Source of the DNA: an uncultured Verrucomicrobiota bacterium | GTDB taxonomy: Bacteria; Verrucomicrobiota; Kiritimatiellia; CAIVKH01 | NCBI GenBank assembly: GCA_937894535.1 | Contig: CALBHI010000393.1 | Location: 1-23,440 of the forward strand | DNA: 23,440 nucleotides | Reading direction: 5' to 3' | In this document: in pieces, positions 1 through 6,242 of the stretch | Position numbering within the stretch: position 1 is the first letter of the stretch | Layout: each line of letters opens with the position of its first letter | The notes under the pieces: generated by a model | What the model was told of the DNA's origin: nothing | The model's database searches: none | Seen by the model: only the letters and a program-made list of their open reading frames with translations | Made by a program: the position numbers and the translations under genes

Positions 1-90
1 CGCGCATTCAACGAGGCGGGCATCTCCTTCGCCTTCCCGACCCAGACCGTGCACCTGGTCCGGGCCGACCGGGAGGATGTCGTATCGTGA
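1..90 (+). CDS. C-terminal end of an MscS-family mechanosensitive channel (partial)
   Basis: Only the last 29 codons are inside the window, in frame from base 1 to a TGA at 88-90. The peptide contains FNEAGISFAFPTQTVHL, which resembles the C-terminal edge of the cytoplasmic domain of MscS-type small-conductance channels, where 'GI.FPFPTQTVHL' is typical. The stop overlaps the GTG start of the next gene by four bases (GTGA), so the two are probably translationally coupled. The membrane part cannot be seen, so the family call rests on this short tail. Confidence 0.6.
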   Translation, partial: RAFNEAGISFAFPTQTVHLVRADREDVVS

Positions 91-797
91 GTTCAATCGC
101 CGAACGGATTACCGCGGTGCAACAACGGCTCGCCGACGCCATCTCCCGGTCCGGCCGCAACGCCGGGGACGTGGCCTTGATGGCTGTGTCGAAAAATCAT
201 GGCCCCGAGGCGGTGCGCGAAGCCGTGCAGGCCGGTTTGACCTTGTTCGGGGAGAACCGCGTGCAGGAGGCCGCTGCGAAAATTCCCGAAGCACCTGGCT
301 CGGCCCGTTGGCACCTGATTGGTCACCTGCAGCGCAACAAGGTCCGTCCTGCGGTCGAGTTGTTCGAGTGCATCCACTCGGTGGATTCCTGGCGTTTGCT
401 GGAAGCCATTCAACAGGCGTGTGACCAGGCCGGACGCCGGATGCGGATCCTGCTTGAAGTCAATGTGTCCGGCGAATCGGTGAAGTTCGGTTTCAATCCC
501 GGCGAAGTGCCGGAGGTGCTCCGGCGCATGGGTGAGCTGTCGCGACTCGACCTCGAAGGCGTGATGACCATCCCGCCCTTGACCGAAGATCCCGAGGGCG
601 CCCGTCCGCATTTCCGGAGGCTTCGGGAATTCCGCGACCAGTGGCAGCAGGAAACCGGCTTCCCTTTGCCGGTGCTCTCCATGGGCATGTCCCATGATCT
701 CGAGGTCGCGGTCGAGGAGGGGAGCAACGTGATCAGGATCGGCACGGCCATATTTGGTCCACGGCCTAAACCCGTGAGCACCGGAGAGGAAACATGA
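87..797 (+). CDS. yggS: YggS-family pyridoxal-phosphate homeostasis protein (PLPBP)
   Basis: This 236-residue protein matches the length and pattern of the YggS/PROSC family. These are single-domain PLP-binding proteins with an alanine-racemase-like barrel; they buffer intracellular PLP and have no established catalytic reaction. The PLP lysine is K36 in MAVSKNHG, the same position as in E. coli YggS. Other family signatures are FGENRVQE, WHLIGHLQRNK, the SMGMSHDLEVAVEEG segment near the C-terminus and IRIGTAIFG. The GTG start at 87 overlaps the upstream stop by four bases, and the ATGA junction at 794-797 couples it to proC. A yggS-proC neighbourhood is common in bacteria, in keeping with a link between PLP and amino-acid metabolism. 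The family call is secure; the GTG start is supported mainly by the overlap. Confidence 0.95.
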   Translation: MSSIAERITAVQQRLADAISRSGRNAGDVALMAVSKNHGPEAVREAVQAGLTLFGENRVQEAAAKIPEAPGSARWHLIGHLQRNKVRPAVELFECIHSVDSWRLLEAIQQACDQAGRRMRILLEVNVSGESVKFGFNPGEVPEVLRRMGELSRLDLEGVMTIPPLTEDPEGARPHFRRLREFRDQWQQETGFPLPVLSMGMSHDLEVAVEEGSNVIRIGTAIFGPRPKPVSTGEET

Positions 798-1615
798 CCA
801 CAGCGGTTGGAACGGTTGGATTTATTGGCGCAGGCAACATGGCGGAGGCCATTGTCCGCGGTATGGTGGCACGCGGCGTCGTACCCGCGGCCCACGTGAC
901 GGTATCGGATCCATCCGAAGCCCGGCGTTCCCTGCTCGCCAATGGCTTTGGCGTGCGGGCGACCGATTCCAACCACGAGGTGGTCGCGGCATCCGGCATC
1001 GTGGTCCTTGCCGTCAAACCGCAGATGATGGCGCAAGCGTTGACTCCGGTGGCGTCGGCATTCCGTCCCGATCACCTGGTGATCAGCATCGCCGCCGGAC
1101 TTCGCACCGAAACGCTGGATGCGTTGTGCGGGCGGATCCCGGCGATTGTGCGGGTCATGCCGAACACGCCGGCCCTGGTCGGGATGGGCGTGTCCGTCTT
1201 GTGTGCCGGGCCGCGCGCGACAGTATCGCACCTGCATCTTGCCGATGCCTTGTTCGCCACCGTCGGCACCACCGTGCAGGTTGAAGAGGACATGATGGAT
1301 GCGGTGACCGCGGTAAGCGGCAGCGGACCCGCCTATGTATTCTACTGGATGGAGGCCATGCTCAAGGCCGCGAGCGATCTGGGGTTCGCACCGGCCCAGG
1401 CCCGGCAACTGGTGTACGAAACACTGGCGGGTGCGGCTGCCCTGGCCAAGGCCTCGGAGGATATGCCGGAGGTGTTGCGTGCCCGGGTAACCTCGAAGGG
1501 TGGCACCACCGAAGCGGCGATCAACCACCTTGAAGCCACCCGCGTGCGCGAACATCTCGCCGATGCCGTGAAGGCCGCGGCAGAGCGATCGCGTGCCTTG
1601 TCACGGCTCGCCTGA
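794..1615 (+). CDS. proC: pyrroline-5-carboxylate reductase
   Basis: This 273-residue cytosolic enzyme catalyses the last step of proline synthesis, the NAD(P)H-dependent reduction of 1-pyrroline-5-carboxylate to L-proline. The N-terminus has the Rossmann dinucleotide-binding motif VGFIGAGNMAEAIVRG (about residues 8-23). The middle has VRVMPNTPALVGMG, and the C-terminal dimerisation domain has the family signature AVSGSGPAYVFYWMEA followed by VTSKGGTTEAAI. The length is normal for the family. The ATG overlaps the yggS stop in ATGA. The next gene starts two bases after this stop, so this is the core of a tightly packed operon. Nothing unusual is seen. Confidence 0.97.
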   Translation: MTTAVGTVGFIGAGNMAEAIVRGMVARGVVPAAHVTVSDPSEARRSLLANGFGVRATDSNHEVVAASGIVVLAVKPQMMAQALTPVASAFRPDHLVISIAAGLRTETLDALCGRIPAIVRVMPNTPALVGMGVSVLCAGPRATVSHLHLADALFATVGTTVQVEEDMMDAVTAVSGSGPAYVFYWMEAMLKAASDLGFAPAQARQLVYETLAGAAALAKASEDMPEVLRARVTSKGGTTEAAINHLEATRVREHLADAVKAAAERSRALSRLA

Positions 1616-1616
1616 T

Positions 1617-2453
1617 ATGAAAAACCACCCATACCCGCGGATGCGGGAGGAACCACCGGAACCCGCGCCGGAGGAAGGCAGCCTGCTCGAATCCGTAACG
1701 CGGTTCTGGGTTACCACACTTATCCTGCTCGCGATCATCTATGGCACGGTACTGATGATCAGCCGGACCGACGGGTTTCGCGACCTGGTGCGTCAGGATC
1801 TCACCGAGCGCGCCGGTTTCCCGGTGCGCCTTGGCGCATCGCGCATGACCCCCGGACTGACCATCGAGCTGAAGGATGTTCAGGGTTTTCTGCACACCAA
1901 CGCCCCTCCGGTGGTGCGCATCCATGAAGCCACGTTAAGGGTGCGGTGGATTCCCTGGTTGCGCGGCGACGGATGGCCCGTGTCGCGGCTCACCCTGGAC
2001 GCACCCGACCTGCGTTTCGTTGCTACGACCAACGGAGGCTGGCAACCGTTTCCATGGCTGCACGAGGCGCTTGGTCCACACATTCGGCTCCCCGGCGTCG
2101 GAACCCAGTCCGTAGCCGTCAGCACCACCGAGTGGCTGCGCCAGCAGGCGATGGAGCTCGATGTACGGGATGCGCGGTTGCGGTGGGAAGCGGGCGTGGC
2201 CGACGAACCGCCGGTCGCCCTGTTGGAAGGTGTTGCTCTGGTTACCCGGCCGATCCGTCCGGAGTCCGAATCCTACCAGTGGTTTTCCTTGCAGATCGGC
2301 CGTGCCGAAACCGAAGAGGTGGAGTGGATGCGGGATGCCCGCACGGTATGGATCCGCATGTCCGACCGCGATGTGGTGGTGATGACCAACGGCATGCGGT
2401 TGGAAGCGGAACAATGGACATGGCAACACACCGTATTGCATCATCCGGAATGA
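1617..2453 (+). CDS. membrane-anchored protein with AsmA-like N-terminal region
   Basis: The predicted protein has 278 residues. The first 28 are acidic and proline-rich, and one hydrophobic helix follows (about residues 30-49, FWVTTLILLAIIYGTVLMIS). The remainder is soluble and probably periplasmic. Just after the helix, 'LTERAGFPVRLGASRMTPGL.IEL.DV' and 'VRIHEATLRVRWIPWL' resemble the start of AsmA/YhdP/TamB-like proteins, whose repeating beta-strands form lipid-handling grooves between membranes. Here only a short domain is present, so the resemblance is a weak inference. I chose the ATG at 1617, two bases after the proC stop, over a start at 1593 that would lie inside proC. The stop overlaps the next ATG (ATGA). 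Function is unknown. Confidence 0.75.
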   Translation: MKNHPYPRMREEPPEPAPEEGSLLESVTRFWVTTLILLAIIYGTVLMISRTDGFRDLVRQDLTERAGFPVRLGASRMTPGLTIELKDVQGFLHTNAPPVVRIHEATLRVRWIPWLRGDGWPVSRLTLDAPDLRFVATTNGGWQPFPWLHEALGPHIRLPGVGTQSVAVSTTEWLRQQAMELDVRDARLRWEAGVADEPPVALLEGVALVTRPIRPESESYQWFSLQIGRAETEEVEWMRDARTVWIRMSDRDVVVMTNGMRLEAEQWTWQHTVLHHPE

Positions 2454-3589
2454 GCCGGAGGCCCGTCATGGTGGTTGCCATGCTGCTGGCTCTTGGCGGC
2501 TCCAGCCTGGATGGTGCGCAACCGGTGAGCATGCAGGCGGTCGTGCCGGGTGTCTGCCGTGAGGTTACCTTTCCGAGCGGAGCCCGCGGATTGTATTGCG
2601 TGCCGGAGCGGGGATGGAACGGTGATGTGGTTGTCTTTGCCCACGGCTACCGGGCCATCACCGAGACCATCGATTACCAGAACCTGAGCATCGGTTCGTT
2701 GTACCTGCCCGATGTGGTGCAGCAACTGGGTTTCGCCTTCGCCACCACGACCTACCGGCAGAACGGCCTGGCCATTCTGGAGGGTGTGGAGGATGTGCGG
2801 CAACTGGTCCTCGCATTTCCCCGGGCTACCGGACGGCGCGGCCAGCGGTTTATCCTCACCGGAGCATCGCAGGGCGGCCTTGTCACGACGCTCGCGTTGG
2901 AGCGCTATCCGTCGTTGTTCGCGGGGGGGCTGGCCCTGTGCGGACCGATCGGAACCTTCACCCTCCAGACCGATGCCATCAGCAATTTCCGCGTCCTGTT
3001 CGATTACTTCTTCCCGGGCGTCCTGCCGGGTGATGCGGTGTCGGTTCCGCCATCGATGCTCGATGCCTGGCAGGCCGTACACCGACCGGCCGTACTCGCT
3101 GCGGTGCGGGCCGATCCATCGCGCTGGATCGAATGGCTCGAGGTGGCACGCGCGGCGTACGATCCGGAGGATCCGGCCACCTGGGAAAACACCGCCACGG
3201 AATTGCTGTGGTACCACACCTTCACGACGACGGACGCACAGGCCAAGCTGGGTGGGAATCCCTTCGACAACCGGCGGACGGTGTACCGTGGATCTTCCGA
3301 CGATGCGGCCCTTCAGGCGGGTGTGGGGCGTTACGCCGCCGATGCCGCGGCCCGGCGGGCCGGCCGACGCTACACCACCAGCGGGGTGCTGCAACGTCCG
3401 CTGGTCGTGCTCCACACCACCGGCGACGAGATCGTACCCTTTGCCCATGCCCCGGTGTATGCCTGGAAGAACCGCGCCACCGGTTCGGTCCCGGTCACCG
3501 TCTATCCCATCGTCCGGTATGGCCATTGCGCCTTCACGGCCGGGGAGTTGATCAGCGGATTGGTGGTGTTGTTGCAGCAAGTGCGGTAA
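2450..3589 (+). CDS. secreted alpha/beta hydrolase
   Basis: This is a 379-residue protein with an N-terminal signal peptide: an arginine pair, a hydrophobic stretch at about residues 6-17, and a likely cleavage near residue 23. It is therefore probably exported. The nucleophile elbow is GASQGG with S140. A plausible triad is completed by D326 (TTGDEIVPF) and H359 (RYGHCAF), and FAHGY at 63-67 can supply the oxyanion loop. This is the standard order for serine esterases, lipases and peptidases of the alpha/beta hydrolase fold. Substrate cannot be told from sequence; polyester depolymerase, tannase-like and peptidase relatives share this layout. The ATG at 2450 overlaps the upstream stop by four bases and is preferred over a longer frame open from 1946, which lies inside the preceding gene. 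Confidence 0.85.
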   Translation: MSRRPVMVVAMLLALGGSSLDGAQPVSMQAVVPGVCREVTFPSGARGLYCVPERGWNGDVVVFAHGYRAITETIDYQNLSIGSLYLPDVVQQLGFAFATTTYRQNGLAILEGVEDVRQLVLAFPRATGRRGQRFILTGASQGGLVTTLALERYPSLFAGGLALCGPIGTFTLQTDAISNFRVLFDYFFPGVLPGDAVSVPPSMLDAWQAVHRPAVLAAVRADPSRWIEWLEVARAAYDPEDPATWENTATELLWYHTFTTTDAQAKLGGNPFDNRRTVYRGSSDDAALQAGVGRYAADAAARRAGRRYTTSGVLQRPLVVLHTTGDEIVPFAHAPVYAWKNRATGSVPVTVYPIVRYGHCAFTAGELISGLVVLLQQVR

Positions 3590-3621
3590 TGGAAGGTGAG
3601 CGACCACGTCAGGAGACGGCC

Positions 3622-3942
3622 ATGCATTGGATCATTGTGGTAGTGGCGGGATTGTTTGAAATCGGGTGGGCGATCGGGCTCAAGTACACCGAGGGGTTCA
3701 CTCGGCTGTGGCCTACGGTATGGACGATGATCTCGATGGTGATCAGCCTGGGGCTGCTTGGCGTGGCCATGAAGACCTTGCCGGTCGGGACGGCCTACGC
3801 GGTATGGGTCGGGGTGGGGGCGGTCGGTACGGCCATTCTCGGCATCATCCTGATGAACGAGCCGACCAACCCGATGCGTCTGATCAGCCTTGGCCTGATC
3901 GTGGCCGGCATTGTCGGCCTGAAACTCGCCTCGCCGGATTGA
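3622..3942 (+). CDS. gdx: SMR-family guanidinium exporter (Gdx/SugE type)
   Basis: This 106-residue protein has four membrane helices and belongs to the small multidrug resistance family. All residues known to mark the Gdx (formerly SugE) guanidinium/proton antiporter subtype are present at the canonical positions: E13, W16, S42, Y59 and W62. The blocks GLKYTEGFTR, TLPVGTAYAVW and GLIVAGIVGLKL are also nearly the family consensus. It works as an antiparallel dimer in the inner membrane and exports guanidinium ion. The ATG at 3622 is preceded by AGGAG at the right distance. It lies 32 bases after the hydrolase stop, probably as the last gene of the operon. No guanidine riboswitch fits in that gap. 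Confidence 0.93.
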   Translation: MHWIIVVVAGLFEIGWAIGLKYTEGFTRLWPTVWTMISMVISLGLLGVAMKTLPVGTAYAVWVGVGAVGTAILGIILMNEPTNPMRLISLGLIVAGIVGLKLASPD

Positions 3943-3976
3943 TGGTCGGACAAAAGCCGTTTTCGATCCCGGTCGA

Positions 3977-4013
3977 CCAGCCGCAGAGCCACCCGCTTCG
4001 GGTGTGCTGCTGG
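3977..4013. terminator. imperfect hairpin between convergent genes
   Basis: CCAGC (3977-3981) pairs with GCTGG (4009-4013), and CACCC (3990-3994) pairs with GGGTG (4000-4004) around a five-base loop, with an internal loop between the two helices. It sits between the convergent gdx and SDR genes, where a terminator is expected, but neither strand has a U-tract after the stem. The SDR stop lies in GTTTAAC (minus strand, 4032-4038), which fits an attC RYYYAAC box. I could not find a matching GTTRRRY box beyond this hairpin, so an attC reading is not supported. Confidence 0.3.
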
Positions 4014-4032
4014 CGGCGCAAGTCCGGACAGG

Positions 4033-4854
4033 TTAAACGGTGGGAATGGTCCCGCCGTCGATGACATAGTCGACGCCGTGGATCGAGGAGGCGCGCGAAG
4101 AAGCAAGGAAGGCCACCAACTCGGCAACTTCCCAGGTCCAAGCGGGGCGTCCGATGGGGATTCCGCCTAATGCATCGAGGATTCCCTGCCTGGCCGTCTC
4201 TTCATCGGTTCCTCCATGTTCCGCGAGGCGTTTGACCATGTTTTGGGCGGCGGTGGTGTAGATCCACCCGGGCGAAACGGAAAGGACGCGGACCCCGGTT
4301 GGGCCGAGTTCCTTTGAAAGAGCCTTGCTGTAGGTTGCAAGAGCCGCTTTGGCGGAGGCGTAGGCCGTCGTCGATTCGGGAAGGGGCAGTTGACGTTGAA
4401 TGGAGGAGATATGAATGACGACACCGGCGCCGCGTTCGATCATTCCAGGCACGAGAAGGCGGTCGAGACGGACGGCGGCAAGCAGATTCAGGTTGAGTTC
4501 ATCAAGCCAATGCTCATCGGTGAGCGCGGCAAATCCCCCGCCAGGTGAACTGGAACCACCCAGATTATGAACGAGTAGATCGACACCGGCCAATCGTTCG
4601 ATAACAGCCTTGGCGGCCAGACTTGCTCCTTCTGCGGTGGTGAGATCAGCGGCCACGAAATGGGCAGGCAAATCAGATCCGACCGGCGCCGTGCGTGCGG
4701 TGGTGACGATGCTGGCTCCGCCTGCCGCGAGTCGTCGCACAATCGCCTCGCCGGTTCCTTTGCTGCCGCCGGTGACGAAAACTCGTTTCCCGGCAAACTC
4801 CTCGGGATCTATCGAATATGCGGGTGATGTAACCTTGTTGCTCATGGGTGCCAT
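4033..4854 (-). CDS. short-chain dehydrogenase/reductase (SDR) family oxidoreductase
   Basis: This 273-residue classical SDR is an NAD(P)(H)-dependent oxidoreductase with a Rossmann fold. The cofactor motif TGGSKGTG is at 28-35, an HNLGG version of the NNAG motif is at 96-100, and the catalytic residues are S150/S151 and YASAK (Y165, K169), with N122 as the probable fourth member. PGWIYT follows as the usual PG motif, and the chain ends in VIDGGTIPTV, a common SDR ending. The substrate cannot be deduced. Its GC content is close to that of the flanking genome (36 of 60 bases at 4441-4500), unlike brnA further upstream. The start is uncertain: ATGs at 4854 and 4845 are both possible and neither has a clear Shine-Dalgarno sequence. 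Confidence 0.9.
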   Translation of the reverse strand: MAPMSNKVTSPAYSIDPEEFAGKRVFVTGGSKGTGEAIVRRLAAGGASIVTTARTAPVGSDLPAHFVAADLTTAEGASLAAKAVIERLAGVDLLVHNLGGSSSPGGGFAALTDEHWLDELNLNLLAAVRLDRLLVPGMIERGAGVVIHISSIQRQLPLPESTTAYASAKAALATYSKALSKELGPTGVRVLSVSPGWIYTTAAQNMVKRLAEHGGTDEETARQGILDALGGIPIGRPAWTWEVAELVAFLASSRASSIHGVDYVIDGGTIPTV

Positions 4855-4945
4855 GCTTGTTGTGGACTGCGCAGAGCGCAGTCCGCAGGAACGACAAGCC
4901 TCAAAGCCACGGTCTTCGGTGTGCTTGGGCGGCGCATGTTAGGGC
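4855..4945 (-). other. stem-loop region after the lipoprotein gene; possible truncated attC site
   Basis: Read on the minus strand, the region starts with GCCCTAAC (4938-4945), which contains the stop codon of the lipoprotein gene. It ends with a strong hairpin: GGACTGCGC (4864-4872) against GCGCAGTCC (4876-4884) with a three-base loop, and outer arms GCTTGT (4855-4860) and ACAAGC (4894-4899). GCCCTAAC would be the R'' box of an integron attC site. No closing GTTRRRY box is found before the SDR gene, so the site would be truncated or rearranged. A simpler reading is a transcription terminator, although no U-tract follows. Confidence 0.35.
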
Positions 4946-5619
4946 AGCCCCATCACATAGTTGAGGCTATTGATCAGGATGTGTGGATTGTCTTTAAGGA
5001 TTCCATCGTGACCGTACACCACCATTCTTCCACGTCCATACGTCTGTAACGCGGCAATGGTTCTTTGTTTGTCATCCTTCAAGATGGGCCTGCCGCTCTG
5101 TTCGTTTACACGGACCTCGGACGGCCACCAGTCGGATCGATGAACAGCGCCAATTCCTGCCATGATTTCCGTACTCAGATATTTCGGTTCTCCAATGTTG
5201 TGCTCCGTAACCCAGAAATTCAATCGGCGTCCGATGATGTTAAGGGGATACGTCTTGATTGGTTGGTTTCCATACTCCTTGTAGGTCCATGACCATGCCT
5301 GCCCGGCACATACCAGACCACCACCAGCCTTAACAAAACGTTGGATGGCATCCAATTCACCCACTCTGTAGGTCGAGTTCGGCGCCGCGATGAACAAAGC
5401 GCCGAGGCTATCCAGGGATGCTGAGTCAATCTCGCGATCAAGGGTGATCGTCTTGAAGCCGTGTGACGCCAGAACCTCGGCCAATCCGGGCCACACTTGG
5501 CCATGCCTGACATCCAACCCGACGATGGAACTGGGCTGGCGCGGCACGGTGGCGCAACCCTGCATCCATAGTGTTAGGAGGCCGATAAAAACGGTTTTTC
5601 CCATCGACTTAATGTCCAT
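4939..5619 (-). CDS. putative lipoprotein with isolated class I GATase-like domain (as found N-terminal to M60/TCAF-type proteins)
   Basis: The protein has 226 residues. The N-terminus is a lipoprotein-type signal, a hydrophobic stretch ending in MQGC with C22 as the likely lipidated cysteine. The rest looks like a class I glutamine-amidotransferase-like fold. AGGGLVCAGQAWSW (98-111) followed by a YPLN.IG segment resembles the GATase-like domain beside M60-type peptidases and in TCAF proteins. The end, GRGRMVVYGHDGILKDNPHIL, matches the last strand and helix of that fold. No peptidase domain follows, and no Cys-His-Glu triad can be assigned with confidence. An AAGGAG ribosome site at 5625-5630, five bases before the ATG, supports this start. 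The TAA stop lies inside a GCCCTAAC box complementary to the box just upstream of the gene, which suggests an integron-type cassette. Confidence 0.75.
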   Translation of the reverse strand: MDIKSMGKTVFIGLLTLWMQGCATVPRQPSSIVGLDVRHGQVWPGLAEVLASHGFKTITLDREIDSASLDSLGALFIAAPNSTYRVGELDAIQRFVKAGGGLVCAGQAWSWTYKEYGNQPIKTYPLNIIGRRLNFWVTEHNIGEPKYLSTEIMAGIGAVHRSDWWPSEVRVNEQSGRPILKDDKQRTIAALQTYGRGRMVVYGHDGILKDNPHILINSLNYVMGLP

Positions 5620-5632
5620 GTATGCTCCTTTT

Positions 5633-5694
5633 GCCCTAACAACCAGGCTGTGGGCTGTCGCGAAGCGACATGCCCACCAGCCCTATATTAGCCG
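5633..5694 (-). other. candidate integron attC recombination site
   Basis: On the plus strand (the recombining bottom strand if cassettes point left) the order is as follows. R' box GCCCTAAC is at 5633-5640 and a 5-base spacer at 5641-5645. The arm GGCTG-TGGGC-TGTCGC is at 5646-5661, with loop GAA at 5662-5664. The returning arm GCGACA-T-GCCCA-C-CAGCC is at 5665-5682, followed by a 5-base spacer and TTAGCC (5688-5693). The stem is 16 bp, and its only interruptions are two single unpaired bases, T5671 and C5677, both on the 3' arm. Canonical attC sites have exactly this asymmetry. The R'' box (GGCTAAT on the minus strand) is a poor match to RYYYAAC. The site lies between brnA and the lipoprotein gene and could also end brnTA transcripts. 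Confidence 0.6.
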
Positions 5695-5698
5695 ATCT

Positions 5699-5917
5699 TT
5701 ATGATGACCATTTCATCTGAAGCTTTTTTTCTGAAACAACACACTCACGCAGATAAAGATTAATCAGGTTTTGGTATGGAATTCCGGTTTGCCGGGACAT
5801 GGACTTGAAGTATTCAATGATGTCTACTCCCATGCGTATGGTAAGTTGCTTCTTCAGTCGGTTGGCATAAGGGTTTCGGCGACTTTTCATTTTCGAGAGA
5901 TCGTATTCTTTTTTCAT
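5699..5917 (-). CDS. brnA: BrnA-like ribbon-helix-helix antitoxin
   Basis: This 72-residue protein starts MKKEYDLSK, the typical opening of BrnA antitoxins. A basic linker follows, then a ribbon-helix-helix region: the strand KKQLTIRM (about 22-29), VDIIEYFKSMSRQTGIPYQNLINLYLRECV. In the BrnTA type II system BrnA binds and neutralises the BrnT RNase, and the pair represses its own promoter. The ATG overlaps the brnT stop by four bases (ATGA), giving the usual toxin-first order. Base composition is markedly lower than in the flanking genes (21 of 60 G+C at 5701-5760 and 25 of 60 at 5761-5820), a sign of acquisition. The gene ends five bases before the attC-like site. Confidence 0.88.
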   Translation of the reverse strand: MKKEYDLSKMKSRRNPYANRLKKQLTIRMGVDIIEYFKSMSRQTGIPYQNLINLYLRECVVSEKKLQMKWSS

Positions 5918-6207
5918 GCTTCACCCCTGGGGTATAGACCCCGTTCATTTTTCGTTGCCTTTCTCGCCGAGATAATTCGAATAACCGAACCCGACTCCCG
6001 CAAGCAATGGCAAACGAGCAATACCCTCAGTTTGCTGCTGAGGCCAAGCAGGAGAAATCGATCTTCATGCGTTGAATGCTCATCATCGAAAAACTCGATG
6101 GCATTTTCGTCGAAGAATACCGTTTGCGCCTCAGCAAAAGTAACGCCATGCTTGCGCGCGTTATCGCGGCTTTTTGTACCGTCCCATTCGAATCTCAGCT
6201 TCGCCAT
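5914..6207 (-). CDS. brnT: BrnT-family toxin (type II toxin-antitoxin ribonuclease)
   Basis: This 97-residue protein has the BrnT signature: FEWDGTKSRDNARKHGVTF at the N-terminus, EDRFLLLGLSSKLRVLLVCH in the middle and IRIISARKATKNERGLY at the C-terminus. BrnT proteins have a RelE-like ribonuclease fold and block translation by cutting RNA when BrnA is lost. The open frame continues upstream to 6507, but only residues from the ATG at 6207 look like BrnT. That ATG lies six bases after the -10 box of a good promoter, so translation from a leaderless mRNA is likely. No ribosome binding site is visible. It is translationally coupled to brnA. Confidence 0.9.
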   Translation of the reverse strand: MAKLRFEWDGTKSRDNARKHGVTFAEAQTVFFDENAIEFFDDEHSTHEDRFLLLGLSSKLRVLLVCHCLRESGSVIRIISARKATKNERGLYPRGEA

Positions 6208-6209
6208 AA

Positions 6210-6242
6210 CTACAGTGTAGGTATGACGTAGTTGCAGGTCAA
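6210..6242 (-). promoter_or_regulatory. brnTA promoter with palindromic operator over the -10 box
   Basis: On the minus strand a -35 box TTGACC (6237-6242) is separated by 17 bases from a -10 box TACACT (6214-6219). The 11-base inverted repeat CTACA-C-TGTAG (6210-6220) lies across the -10. Ribbon-helix-helix antitoxins such as BrnA bind short palindromes in their own promoter, so this is a good candidate operator for BrnA/BrnT autorepression. The spacing predicts transcription starting at or next to the brnT ATG. The boxes and repeat are read directly; the regulation is inferred from the family. Confidence 0.65.

Noticed and set aside
2441..3607. A 388-codon minus-strand frame opposite the hydrolase
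   Set aside because: The plus-strand frame has a signal peptide and an intact catalytic triad; the opposite frame has no recognisable motif.
3943..4038. An attC site after the SDR gene beginning at GTTTAAC
   Set aside because: The R''-type box is perfect, but no closing GTTRRRY box is found on the far side of the hairpin, and the stem has large internal loops.
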